Source: JAVBRA01 sp031548435
GTDB taxonomy: Bacteria > Bacteroidota > Bacteroidia > Bacteroidales > Rikenellaceae
Reading direction: 5' to 3'
Length of the DNA stretch: 64,000 nucleotides
NCBI GenBank assembly: GCA_031548435.1
Contig: JAVBRA010000017.1
Coordinates: 1 to 64,000 of the forward strand
Part shown: positions 15,924 through 24,070 of the stretch, piece by piece
Layout: each line of letters begins with the position of its first letter
Numbering within the stretch: the first letter of the stretch is position 1
Made by a program: the position numbers and the translations under genes
Notes under the pieces: model-generated
Databases searched by the model: none
The model's input: the letters and a program-made list of their open reading frames with translations, nothing else
Told to the model about the DNA's origin: nothing

Positions 15924-16994
15924 ATGGAACGCAAGACCATCAATTTCATCATGACCACCACCGCCGAACAACCCTTCGGCGGGTACAAAGTCGTTTTCGA
16001 ATACGCCGACCGGCTCAGTGCCGACAACTACAACGTCAACATCGTCTACCCCACCCTCATCGACCGGAACGTGCCCTTTTACCGGAAGCTGGTCTCATGG
16101 TTCCGATACCTGCGGCTAAAGATCACCGGAAGCTACCGCCCCGACAGCTGGTTCCGCACCGCGGGCGCCATCCGCCACTGCCTGGTATGGACGCCCGACG
16201 AAAAGCGCGTGCCCCCGTGCGACATGGTCTTCGCCACCTCGTGGCAGACGGCCGAATATGTCGACCGGTATTACATCGTGCCCGAACACAAATACTACCT
16301 CATCCAGCACCTCGAAGACTGGACGGGCAACAACGAACGGCTGCTGGAAACATGGAAAATGCCGCTGAAAAAGATCGTGGTGGCCGACTGGCTCAAAAAG
16401 TTCGCGGAAAAACTGCGGGAGCCCGCCGAACTCATCTACAACGGCTTTGACGCAGGGACTTATTACATCGAGAACGATGTCCGCCGGCGCAACAAGTACT
16501 CGGTCATCATGATGTACCACATTTACGGATGGAAGGGCTCGGACGTGGGGATCAAAGCACTGGAGATGGTCAGGAAAAAGTATCCGGAACTGAAAGTGCT
16601 GCTGTTCGGCTCCACCTCGCGCCCGGTCACGCTGCCGCAATGGATGGAGTACCGTCAGGCGCCCGACAACCTGCGCCGGTTGTACAACGACAGCGCCATC
16701 TACATCGGCACCAGCTACAGCGAGGGCTTCGGCCTGACCATCGGCGAGGCCATGCTGTGCGGATGCGCCGTGGCCTGCACCAACAACGGCGGCTACCTGA
16801 CCATGGCCCGCGACGGCGAAACGGCGCTGGTGTCGGAAGTCGGGGACGAGAAAGGGATCGCGGCCAGCATCGAGCGGCTGATCGCCGACGACGAGCTGCG
16901 CTACCGACTGATCGAAAACGCGGGGAAAATGATCCAGAATTTCACCTGGGACAAATCGTACGCCAAACTCAAGGCGTTCCTCGAAGAGGCATAG
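15924..16994 (+). CDS. Family 4 glycosyltransferase
   Basis: 356 residues from the chosen start MERKTINFIM; an in-frame ATG 18 bp earlier is also possible. It has the GT-B fold. The N-domain contains EQPFGGYKVVFEYADRL (the glycine-rich acceptor loop). The C-domain contains YNGFD, a long AIYIGTSYSEGFGLTIGEAM (the E-x7-E donor motif) and CAVACTNNGGY. Such enzymes transfer a sugar from a nucleotide or lipid donor to a glycan. Donor and acceptor cannot be told from sequence. It stands alone, not in a capsule or LPS cluster. Confidence 0.85.
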   Translation: MERKTINFIMTTTAEQPFGGYKVVFEYADRLSADNYNVNIVYPTLIDRNVPFYRKLVSWFRYLRLKITGSYRPDSWFRTAGAIRHCLVWTPDEKRVPPCDMVFATSWQTAEYVDRYYIVPEHKYYLIQHLEDWTGNNERLLETWKMPLKKIVVADWLKKFAEKLREPAELIYNGFDAGTYYIENDVRRRNKYSVIMMYHIYGWKGSDVGIKALEMVRKKYPELKVLLFGSTSRPVTLPQWMEYRQAPDNLRRLYNDSAIYIGTSYSEGFGLTIGEAMLCGCAVACTNNGGYLTMARDGETALVSEVGDEKGIAASIERLIADDELRYRLIENAGKMIQNFTWDKSYAKLKAFLEEA

Positions 16995-17157
16995 CCCTTC
17001 CTGCTGTCGGCGGCCTTACCGGCCAAATCTTTCGGAACGGATCGATGCTGCGAAGAATACGCACGGGCTCTCGTGTTGCGGGCATATCGTGCGCCTCATC
17101 CGACACACCTCCTCACGTATAAAGATCGGCGCATCCGGCGCCGGAAAACAGACCTCC

Positions 17158-17721
17158 CTACTCTTCGATACGGATGCCGTATTTATCCAGCAACCCCGCC
17201 ACTCCGGAGAGCGAGAAGCGCGCCTTGCGGATGCTGTTGGCCTCCGGGTCGATCGTGTAACCGAAGGCCGTGCTCAGATCGGCCCGCTCAAGCGACGTGT
17301 GGTCAAACACCGCCCCCGACAGGTCGCAACCGTCGAACACGGCGCCGCTCAGGTCGGCCTCCGTAAAATCGGCTTCGCGCAACTGCGTCCGGCAGAAAAC
17401 CGTCCCGGGCATCTTCACCCCGCAGAACGACGAATGGCCGAGCAGGCAATCTTCAAAAGAAAACGATGTGCCATGCTCGTTGCAGCGCTCGAAACGGAGC
17501 CCGAGCATCTTGCATTCGCGGAAAACCACATCGCGGAAGACGGTCTCAGTCAACTTGGCCATGCTCAGGTTGCAGCCGGCGAAAGTGCAGTCGATGAACA
17601 GGCAACAGGAAAGGTCTGCCCCCGAAAAATCGCAGCCGTTGAACGTGCAGCCGTCGTATTCGCCCTTTTCGAGCACGGCCGTTCTATCGAATATCCTGCC
17701 TGCAAAAAGAAGTCGCGTCAT
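17158..17721 (-). CDS. Pentapeptide repeat protein (Qnr/MfpA-like size)
   Basis: 187 residues made almost entirely of A(D/N)LXX-type pentapeptides, for example CTFNGCDFSGADLSCCLF and READFTEADLSGAVFDGCDL. These should form a right-handed quadrilateral beta-helix. The end (FSLSGVAGLLDKYGIRIE) resembles the C-terminal alpha segment of Qnr-type proteins, which dimerise and mimic DNA at gyrase. Whether this one binds gyrase is unknown. It ends convergent to the glycosyltransferase gene and starts 27 bp after obg on the same strand, so it may share the obg transcript. Confidence 0.85.
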   Translation of the reverse strand: MTRLLFAGRIFDRTAVLEKGEYDGCTFNGCDFSGADLSCCLFIDCTFAGCNLSMAKLTETVFRDVVFRECKMLGLRFERCNEHGTSFSFEDCLLGHSSFCGVKMPGTVFCRTQLREADFTEADLSGAVFDGCDLSGAVFDHTSLERADLSTAFGYTIDPEANSIRKARFSLSGVAGLLDKYGIRIEE

Positions 17722-17748
17722 AGGTCATCCCACCCCGTGTGGAGGCGC

Positions 17749-18741
17749 TCATTCGTGCAACGTTTTCCAGATCAGGTCTTTCAGCTCGGCGATGTGATAG
17801 CCCGACACCGACGAGACAAACACATGCGGAATGTCGGCCGGCAGTTCGGCCTCCAGGGCCTCCATCAGTTCGGCGTCGAGCATGTCGGCCTTGGTGATGG
17901 CCAGCAGGCGGCGCTTGTCGAGCATCTCTTCGTTATAGGTGTTGAGTTCGTTGAGCAGGATGGCGTATTCGCCCCGGATGTCCTTCGAGTCGGCCGGGAC
18001 CATGAACAGCAGGATGGAGTTGCGTTCGATGTGGCGCAGAAAGCGCGTCCCCAGCCCACGCCCCTCGCTGGCCCCCTCAATGATACCGGGGATATCGGCC
18101 ATCACGAACGACTGATAATTGCGGTATTCGACGATGCCCAGGTTGGGTTCGAGCGTCGTGAAGGCGTAATCGGCGATTTTGGGTTTGGCGGCCGACACCA
18201 CGCTCAGCAGGGTCGACTTGCCCGCGTTGGGAAATCCCACCAGCCCCACGTCGGCCAGGATCTTCAGCTCAAGGATATACCACCCCTCGACCCCCTCTTC
18301 GCCCGGCTGGGCATAGCGCGGCGCCTGGTTGGTGGAGGTCTTGAAATGCCAGTTTCCCAACCCGCCCCGGCCGCCGCGCAGCAGCACCTGCTCTTCGCCG
18401 TGTTCGGTCACCTCGCACATCACCTCGCCCGTTTCGGCGTCGCGCGCCACCGTACCCAACGGCACTTCAATGACAATGTCTTCGCCGTCTTTGCCCGAAC
18501 AGCGCGCCCCACTGCCGAACTCGCCGTTGCCGGCAAAAATGTGCTTGCGGTAACGCAGGTGGATCAGCGTCCAGTAGTTGCGGTTGCCTTTGAGCGTGAT
18601 GTTGCCCCCGCGTCCGCCGTCGCCGCCGTCGGGCCCGCCGAACTCGACGAACTTCTCGCGGCGGAAATGGTGCGACCCACCGCCCCCGTTGCCCGAGCGG
18701 CAGAATATTTTTACGTAATCAACGAAATTGGATTGCGACAT
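17749..18741 (-). CDS. obg: Ribosome assembly GTPase Obg/CgtA
   Basis: 330 residues. The Gly-rich N-terminal Obg fold covers residues 1-158 (FCRSGNGGGGSHHFRREKF, GGDGGRGGNI). The G domain follows with P-loop GFPNAGKSTLL, the switch motif FTTLEPNLG, DIPGIIEGA and TKAD. There is no C-terminal OCT domain, as in other Bacteroidetes Obg proteins. It acts in 50S subunit assembly and stress control. The pentapeptide-repeat gene follows 27 bp downstream. Confidence 0.96.
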   Translation of the reverse strand: MSQSNFVDYVKIFCRSGNGGGGSHHFRREKFVEFGGPDGGDGGRGGNITLKGNRNYWTLIHLRYRKHIFAGNGEFGSGARCSGKDGEDIVIEVPLGTVARDAETGEVMCEVTEHGEEQVLLRGGRGGLGNWHFKTSTNQAPRYAQPGEEGVEGWYILELKILADVGLVGFPNAGKSTLLSVVSAAKPKIADYAFTTLEPNLGIVEYRNYQSFVMADIPGIIEGASEGRGLGTRFLRHIERNSILLFMVPADSKDIRGEYAILLNELNTYNEEMLDKRRLLAITKADMLDAELMEALEAELPADIPHVFVSSVSGYHIAELKDLIWKTLHE

Positions 18742-18925
18742 GGAGTGAAATTTACGCCCAAAGATACGCTATATTTGGCGTCGCAAACGAATTTCTCACC
18801 AGAAACCTCACTTCACCCGCAAATATTGACGGGTGAAAGAACCGCGATCATCCGGCAACAGGCCCCGGAATACCGGTAAAACGAACAAAATTCCGTATCT
18901 TACCGGCGCATAAATCTGAAACGAC

Positions 18926-19825
18926 ATGGGTCGCCGCAAAACAAGGAAACTGTCGCCGCCGCAGGAGTTCTTCTTCGGGGTGGCGCTGTCGTTGGGCGTC
19001 ATTCTCATCGTGGCCGAATCGAACCGGCTCTACGCAGGAGACGTCCGGGGCAATGCGACCTGCGCTTTGCCGGACTCCTGCGCCACTCCGACGCTCATTG
19101 CCCCGCCCGACACGGCCGGACGGCCGATGTTCGAACTGCCGGCCATCGCCTCGGGCGAGTTTGTCCTCACCAACCCCGAAGGACGCTTCACCATGTTCTA
19201 CGACACCCTCAACCGCCAGGCGGCCTGGGTGGCATACATGCTCACCCGTGCCGACGTGGTGTCGGGCAGCGTGACGCGGGCAAGCAGCTTCTACATCGAC
19301 CCGCAGGTCAAAGAGAAAGGATGGAACCACGCCACCAACGCCGACTACCGCGCCAGCGGCTACGACAAGGGACACCTGCTCCCCTCGGCCGACCGGCTGG
19401 GCAGCCGCGACGAAAACCGGGCCACATTCGCCCTCTCGAACGCGTCGCCCCAGCACCCGGAGCTCAACCGCAAAGGATGGAAAAACCTCGAAGAGCGCGT
19501 CCGCCAGTGGGCCGTGTCCTGCGACACGCTTTACATCGTCACCGGCAGCATCGTCCGCAACGGCGTTCCGGCCATAGGGAAGAACCGGGTGTCCGTGCCG
19601 GTCGAATTCTATAAGGCGATCCTGTCCAAAAGCGGAAGCCGGTACCGCTGCATCGGCTTTGTGATGCCCAACCACGCCGGATGCGAGGCCGACTTTTTTC
19701 TCTATGCCACGACCATCGACCGGCTGGAAGAAGCCACCGGACTCGATTTCTTTCCCCTGCTGCCCGACAGCATCGAAACCATTGTGGAAGGGAATACGGA
19801 ATTGAGACTCTGGCAACACCCATAG
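18926..19825 (+). CDS. DNA/RNA non-specific endonuclease (NUC family), membrane-anchored or exported
   Basis: 299 residues. The N-terminal hydrophobic segment (FFFGVALSLGVILIVAES) is a signal anchor. The beta-beta-alpha metal nuclease core has the active-site motif YDKGHLLPSADR, with the catalytic His, followed by FALSNASPQHPELNRKGW, the Asn/His metal-binding region. Family members degrade DNA and RNA without sequence preference, here probably in the periplasm. It is divergent from obg; the gap holds no obvious regulator site. Confidence 0.9.
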   Translation: MGRRKTRKLSPPQEFFFGVALSLGVILIVAESNRLYAGDVRGNATCALPDSCATPTLIAPPDTAGRPMFELPAIASGEFVLTNPEGRFTMFYDTLNRQAAWVAYMLTRADVVSGSVTRASSFYIDPQVKEKGWNHATNADYRASGYDKGHLLPSADRLGSRDENRATFALSNASPQHPELNRKGWKNLEERVRQWAVSCDTLYIVTGSIVRNGVPAIGKNRVSVPVEFYKAILSKSGSRYRCIGFVMPNHAGCEADFFLYATTIDRLEEATGLDFFPLLPDSIETIVEGNTELRLWQHP

Positions 19826-19915
19826 GGCGTTTTGTTACCAGGGGCACCGGCCTTCAAGCGCCCCCGGCAAACCCGCATCGCGACCGGAAAACCCAATACG
19901 GCCGGGGGCGAAACA

Positions 19916-19947
19916 TGCGGCGGCGGGCATTTATGCCCGCCGCCGCA
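19916..19947. terminator. Strong GC hairpin between convergent genes
   Basis: Perfect 15-bp arms TGCGGCGGCGGGCAT / ATGCCCGCCGCCGCA with a 2-base loop, in the gap between the nuclease gene and the DUF6263-like gene. It lacks a long T tract, so it may be a bidirectional terminator or a REP-like palindrome. Confidence 0.6.
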
Positions 19948-19965
19948 CATTCACGCTGAAACAGC

Positions 19966-20913
19966 TTATTTCGACGAAAACGTAATCTTCGACCGAACGT
20001 TCTGCGGCGTCGAAGATCCGCCGGGCATCACCATGTTGAAATCCTGCAGGTACTCGCCATCGACAATCCAGCCTGTGTTCAGGTCGATGTTCACATAGCC
20101 CTTCTGGGTGCCGGTCACTTTCACCTCTGGCATGGAATTCGCGGCGGCGGCATCGGGTTTAGTAACCAGGATGCCGTTCTTTTTGCCGGGCGAGGAGATC
20201 ACCCCTTCGCCCGAAATGGTGGCAACACTGCCTTTGACCCTGGTCAGCGTCATGTTCATATTGACGTTGATGGGCATCACAGAGGTGTTGGCTTCGGTTT
20301 TGACATTCCAGCTGTCGCCCACCTTCACCGGATAGCCCGGAAACAAGGCGGCGTTCTGGCGGAACATCTGTTGCAGCGACTCGTCGTTGAACTGTTTGCC
20401 GATATTGTCTATCATCGCACGTTTCGACCGGTCGTCCAACCCGGTTCCCACGGCATTGGCCATCTCTTCGAATATGGCCTCGAAGCCGCCCACATACTCG
20501 GCCTTGCCGCTTTTGGTGAAGACGAAATCGATGGGATGGCCGACCAATGCGCCGATCAGCGCATTGGCGACGGCCACATCGCCCGAGGCCTCTTTGTCCG
20601 AATCCATCTCCATCATCGTCTCCCCGCCCACGTTTGCCGACATTTTCAGGTTCCGGTACTGCACCTCCACATCGTACAGGGTGTCGCGCACGTCGTTGAC
20701 CTTGAAGTCGACGGCCATATCCATCCGGATCTCGGTTTGGGTTTGCATGCCCATGAAGTCCATGTCCATCGTCATATCCACGACCATCCTCTGGGTCTGT
20801 TCATCACCCTTGGAGAAATTGTACTCCAGTACATAGGTTTTCTTTCTGGCCATAAGCGGAGCGGCGGGAGCAGCCATCAACAGGGATAGCGCGGCAAGCA
20901 CGATTTTTTTCAT
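19966..20913 (-). CDS. Secreted DUF6263-like protein
   Basis: 315 residues with a signal peptide (MKKIVLAALSLLMAAPAAPLMA). The body is beta-rich with alternating charged and hydrophobic strands (MVVDMTMDMDFMGMQTQTEIRM, FKVNDVRDTLYDVEVQY) and a PVKVGDSWNVKTE segment. This matches, from memory, the Bacteroidetes DUF6263 family of periplasmic proteins with no known function. There is no lipobox. It is a single gene. Confidence 0.65.
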   Translation of the reverse strand: MKKIVLAALSLLMAAPAAPLMARKKTYVLEYNFSKGDEQTQRMVVDMTMDMDFMGMQTQTEIRMDMAVDFKVNDVRDTLYDVEVQYRNLKMSANVGGETMMEMDSDKEASGDVAVANALIGALVGHPIDFVFTKSGKAEYVGGFEAIFEEMANAVGTGLDDRSKRAMIDNIGKQFNDESLQQMFRQNAALFPGYPVKVGDSWNVKTEANTSVMPINVNMNMTLTRVKGSVATISGEGVISSPGKKNGILVTKPDAAAANSMPEVKVTGTQKGYVNIDLNTGWIVDGEYLQDFNMVMPGGSSTPQNVRSKITFSSK

Positions 20914-20941
20914 CGGATCGGATTTTAATTAGAATTATTTG

Positions 20942-20971
20942 TTGACAAAACTACAAATAAAATTATATTTG
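20942..20971 (+). promoter_or_regulatory. Bacteroidetes-type promoter upstream of the PH-domain-like gene
   Basis: TTG at 20942-20944 and TATATTTG at 20964-20971 are separated by 19 bp, a good match to the Bacteroidetes housekeeping promoter. The start codon of the next gene is 76 bp downstream. Confidence 0.65.
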
Positions 20972-21047
20972 CAAAGCTCCGGCGACATTTTCCTCCGCCG
21001 GAAAACGAAAACGCCTTCCCGGCGCGTTAATACTAAAAAGGATCGCC

Positions 21048-21569
21048 ATGCTCTATTTCCGCAGCAAGTTCACGCTCGACAAACGGGCCCGGGCCATCAC
21101 CTGGACCATCTTCATCCTGATCGCCCTGGCCAACGCGGCCCAATATATCTTCTTCCACAACGAAGGGAACTACGTTTCGGTGTGGGCGATATTCTTCGCC
21201 GTGTCGATCCTGGCGTTGTTCATCCTCTCGTTCCCGCGGTATGTGGTGGTGGAAAACGACACGCTGGAGATCCATTGCGTGGTGCAGATGGTGCGCCTTG
21301 CCGTCGAAGAGATCGAATATGTGAAAAAGATCGACCGGAGCGAAATGAACCGCTGCATGCCGCTGATCGGCAGTTTCGGTTTCGGGGGGTATTACGGTTC
21401 GTACATGAACCTGCGCTACCTGCACACATTCAAGCTCTTTGCCGGCGAGTGGAACAACTTCGTCAAGATCAAAACCATCTACGAGGAGTACTACATCATC
21501 AGCGTGGCCGACGCCGACGGCCTCATCGAAACCGTGGCCCGCTGCAAAGGGGCCGCAAACGCTCTTTGA
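21048..21569 (+). CDS. Two-helix membrane protein with a bacterial PH-like domain
   Basis: 173 residues. Two transmembrane helices at about residues 18-36 (ITWTIFILIALANAAQYIF) and 44-61 (WAIFFAVSILALFILSF). They are followed by a cytoplasmic or periplasmic beta-rich domain (RYVVVENDTLEIHCVVQMVRLAVEEIEYVKKI) of the bacterial PH type. Function is not known to me. It has its own promoter. Confidence 0.7.
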   Translation: MLYFRSKFTLDKRARAITWTIFILIALANAAQYIFFHNEGNYVSVWAIFFAVSILALFILSFPRYVVVENDTLEIHCVVQMVRLAVEEIEYVKKIDRSEMNRCMPLIGSFGFGGYYGSYMNLRYLHTFKLFAGEWNNFVKIKTIYEEYYIISVADADGLIETVARCKGAANAL

Positions 21570-21705
21570 ACCGGGAGCGAACTTCTCTGAACTTCGGATC
21601 AATCCCGAAATTCGTCTTTCTTTCGCAGAATTCTCCCCCCCCCGCTTTCACTGATCGTCCGAGGGACCGGTTGACGCATGCAAGAGGAGAAATCCGGCGG
21701 AACCG

Positions 21706-22344
21706 CTACGGCATCTTCTCGAAATGCATATAGTCTTTCAGGCTGCGCCAGTTGCCGCCCCAAGTCCAGCCGTAACGGCGGAACAGGGCCGCCACTTTCC
21801 CTGCAGGGGTGATCGTTCCGACGGCATCGGGGTCGTAACACGCCCCCTCGGGGATGATGTGCCCCGAGCGCAAGATGGCCGGGTTTTGCAGCGGATTGAT
21901 ATCCACCGCCCGCCCGTACGAGTGGTTCGACAGCTTGGTAGTGTTGTAGGTGGCAATGGGCCGGTAGTGGAACCCATAGCTGTTGTTGTTGCCCAGCGTG
22001 TCGAACGAGGTGCCGTTCTCGGGCCGATCGAACGGAATGGGGATCACGCTGTAGACAGGAAATTTGATCCGCTTCAGCTCTTTGAATATCGCCTGGACGT
22101 CGCGCACCAGGTCTTTATGCACCACGATCTGGCCGCGGTGCAGCAGGCTGTCGAACGAGTAATACTCGACATCCACGATGCGCAGGTTGCGTATGATGTT
22201 CTGCGGTGCGGGCGTGCCCTCGATCGCCTGGTCGAAGGTTTGTTGCGAATCGACGATAACGGAATCGGCCTGAGGCGGGGTCTGTTGCGGCCGGGGCGAC
22301 GCCGTGGCCAGCATTGCGGCGGTAAGGATAGTGGTCAGGATCAT
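21706..22344 (-). CDS. M15 family D-alanyl-D-alanine carboxypeptidase-like peptidase
   Basis: 212 residues from the start MILTTILTAAMLATAS, which gives a signal peptide; an upstream in-frame ATG would add 30 unlikely residues. The M15 zinc site is visible: NHSYGRAVDINPLQNP (His and Asp ligands) and KDYMHFEK (the third ligand His with its preceding acid region). GFHYRPIATYNTTKLS lies upstream. Such enzymes trim peptidoglycan stem peptides. A GWTWGGNWRSL motif just before the last His is typical of the family. Confidence 0.9.
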   Translation of the reverse strand: MILTTILTAAMLATASPRPQQTPPQADSVIVDSQQTFDQAIEGTPAPQNIIRNLRIVDVEYYSFDSLLHRGQIVVHKDLVRDVQAIFKELKRIKFPVYSVIPIPFDRPENGTSFDTLGNNNSYGFHYRPIATYNTTKLSNHSYGRAVDINPLQNPAILRSGHIIPEGACYDPDAVGTITPAGKVAALFRRYGWTWGGNWRSLKDYMHFEKMP

Positions 22345-22452
22345 TGATAACGGCGTTTTAGGACGGACGAAGATAGGAATATTCCTCCCCATTCGGAAAT
22401 TACGGCACATATTTTGCAATTTGAATGTATTCAACCCTTAAAACATATTGTT

Positions 22453-22869
22453 ATGGTACCGTCAAAGAAAGTTCAGTCGTGGTTGCCGAGCATCATCAAC
22501 GATTTTCTCGGCAACGAATGGGTGGCCAAAATGACCTCCGGCTCGCCGGCCATCAACATCATTGAAAACGAGAAGGAATACCGTGTGGAAGTAGCCGCGC
22601 CGGGTATCTCGAAAGACGATTTCACCGTCAACGTCGACAACGACAACCTGGTGATCTCGATGGAGAAGAAAACCCAGAACGAGGAAAAAGACGAGAAATA
22701 CCTGCGCCGCGACTTCTCCTACTCGCAGTTCCGGCAGACGATGGTGCTGCCCGAGAACATCGACAAGGAAAACATTTCGGCCAGGCAGGAGCACGGCGTG
22801 CTGACCGTCTCGATCCCCAAAAAGGAGGCGCCCGAAACGCCGCCCGCAAAAAAAATCGAAGTCAAATAG
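22453..22869 (+). CDS. Small heat-shock protein (Hsp20/alpha-crystallin)
   Basis: 138 residues from the start MVPSKKVQSW. The alpha-crystallin domain spans about residues 35-125: EYRVEVAAPGISKDDFTVNVDNDNLVIS and the C-terminal signature HGVLTVSIPKKE. It binds unfolding proteins as a holdase. The tail ends KKIEVK, matching the conserved basic tail of Bacteroidetes Hsp20. A terminator follows 20 bp after the stop. It diverges from the M15 gene. Confidence 0.92.
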   Translation: MVPSKKVQSWLPSIINDFLGNEWVAKMTSGSPAINIIENEKEYRVEVAAPGISKDDFTVNVDNDNLVISMEKKTQNEEKDEKYLRRDFSYSQFRQTMVLPENIDKENISARQEHGVLTVSIPKKEAPETPPAKKIEVK

Positions 22870-22888
22870 CGTTTGTCCCACCGAACGG

Positions 22889-22918
22889 AAAAGTGCCCCG
22901 CAACAACGGGCACTTTTT
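22889..22918 (+). terminator. Rho-independent terminator after hsp20
   Basis: Arms AAAAGTGCCC and GGGCACTTTTT with a 9-base loop and a T run. The -7 element of the next gene begins immediately after it. Confidence 0.8.
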
Positions 22919-22920
22919 GT

Positions 22921-22928
22921 TATCTTTG
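22921..22928 (+). promoter_or_regulatory. -7 element (TATCTTTG) for the CDGSH protein gene
   Basis: Exact TAnnTTTG match, 15 bp before the ATG at 22944, so the transcript leader would be very short. No clear TTG at the right spacing. Confidence 0.5.
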
Positions 22929-22943
22929 CAAAAACCGACCGCC

Positions 22944-23420
22944 ATGCGTTCACTCCGAAAAGAATACTCCAACGGCGAGCTCACCATTTTCTGGCAGCCG
23001 CAGCATTGCATCCACGTGGGACACTGTTTCCGCAACCTGGTCGAGGTGTTCGACCCGTCGCGGCGGCCGTGGATCCGGCCCGAGGCGGCCGCCTCCGACC
23101 AGATCGTCAAGGTGGTGAACATGTGTCCCACGCAGGCGCTGACGTTCAAGTGGAACGACCCGGCCCGCAACGCCGAAGAGACTTCGCCCAAAGCGGTCAG
23201 AGAAGTCGCGAAAGAAGAACCCGCGGCCCCCGAAGGCGCCACCATCCGCTTCACCAAAGACGGCCCGGCGCTGGTGACGGGCGTCTATACGGCATACGAC
23301 CGCAACGGGAACAGGATGGCCACCAAACGGACGCTGACAATTTGTCGTTGCGGCGGATCGGGCAACAAGCCTTTCTGCGACGGCACCCACGCCGACATCC
23401 ATTTCTCGGACGAAGAGTAG
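22944..23420 (+). CDS. Two-domain iron-sulfur protein (Fer4_19 plus CDGSH)
   Basis: 158 residues from MRSLRKEYSNG; the longer in-frame start would run through the upstream terminator. The N-terminal half (residues 1-70) has the divergent 4Fe-4S pattern HCIHVGHC ... NMCPTQALTF seen in YjdI-type proteins. The C-terminal half ends in the CDGSH motif CRCGGSGNKPFCDGTH, with the three Cys and one His that hold a 2Fe-2S cluster. The linker is rich in charged residues. A role in electron transfer or redox sensing is inferred from the domains. It lies next to hsp20 but has its own promoter. Confidence 0.88.
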   Translation: MRSLRKEYSNGELTIFWQPQHCIHVGHCFRNLVEVFDPSRRPWIRPEAAASDQIVKVVNMCPTQALTFKWNDPARNAEETSPKAVREVAKEEPAAPEGATIRFTKDGPALVTGVYTAYDRNGNRMATKRTLTICRCGGSGNKPFCDGTHADIHFSDEE

Positions 23421-23487
23421 GTGTTATATTAATCTGTCATCTTTTGCGATGCTCGGAATGACAACCATCTATTCAAGAATTTTTCTT

Positions 23488-23513
23488 CCACTTTTTCCTT
23501 GATGAAAAAGTGG
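23488..23513. repeat. Inverted repeat CCACTTTTTC / GAAAAAGTGG
   Basis: Perfect 10-bp arms around CTTGAT. Similar A/T-rich ACTTTTT-AAAAAGT hairpins occur at 38656-38890, pointing to a dispersed repeat type. Confidence 0.6.
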
Positions 23514-23529
23514 ACAAAAAATCAAGGCG

Positions 23530-23542
23530 GAGCCACAGGCTC
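23530..23542. repeat. GAGCC-ACA-GGCTC palindrome
   Basis: Same palindrome core and 3-base centre as the copy at 15842, here in a gene-free region. Confidence 0.5.
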
Positions 23543-24040
23543 ATTTGTTGGGAATAATCTTGTTCCACTCACTAAAGTATAAACAAGAGAACTTAACGTC
23601 TTTGCCCAAAAGGAGGCTGTGCCTCTTTTCGTCCACCTGCTAAAGGTTTATCTCCGCGAGTCAAAGGTCAACTATCCCTCCGTTGCACTCCGGGCCCGAG
23701 TTGACTTTGCCCTTTTCGCGGGCTAAACCCTAACCGGGTATCCGGACGAAAACAGAGGCGCCGCACGCTCCCGATCGCGGTTAAGAAAATCCATGGATTA
23801 ATCTCGCCTGCCAGCGCGGCCTCTCTTTTGGGGCAATGACAAAAAGGATGGTCACGCCGGCAAGCGAAAAAACAATCGTTTTCACACAACAATACCCCTG
23901 TGTATCTCACTCCGGGCACTGCAGCGGGAACCCATAAAAAGTCGAAAAACGAAATGTCCGGTCAGCGGCTCTGCCATCCCGAAACGACGCCAGATATCTG
24001 TTTTTTAGCTCTGTCCCCTCCCCTTCCCGATTTATATGCT

Positions 24041-24048
24041 TAACTTTG
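24041..24048 (+). promoter_or_regulatory. -7 element (TAACTTTG) for argF'
   Basis: Exact TAnnTTTG match 22 bp before the argF' start codon. I see no convincing -33 element. Confidence 0.5.
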
Positions 24049-24070
24049 CAGGAACAAAAACAGAGGCTAA

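Larger units (their letters stand above)
23421..24040. other. Long intergenic region with several palindromes, no gene seen
   Basis: It contains a degenerate GCTCGGAATGACA segment of the kind common in Bacteroidetes intergenic repeats. It also holds the inverted repeat at 23488-23513, the GAGCC palindrome at 23530-23542 and a similar GAGGC-TGT-GCCTC palindrome with a T run at 23614-23626. The small open frames have no recognisable motif. I think it is repeat-rich spacer. Confidence 0.5.
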
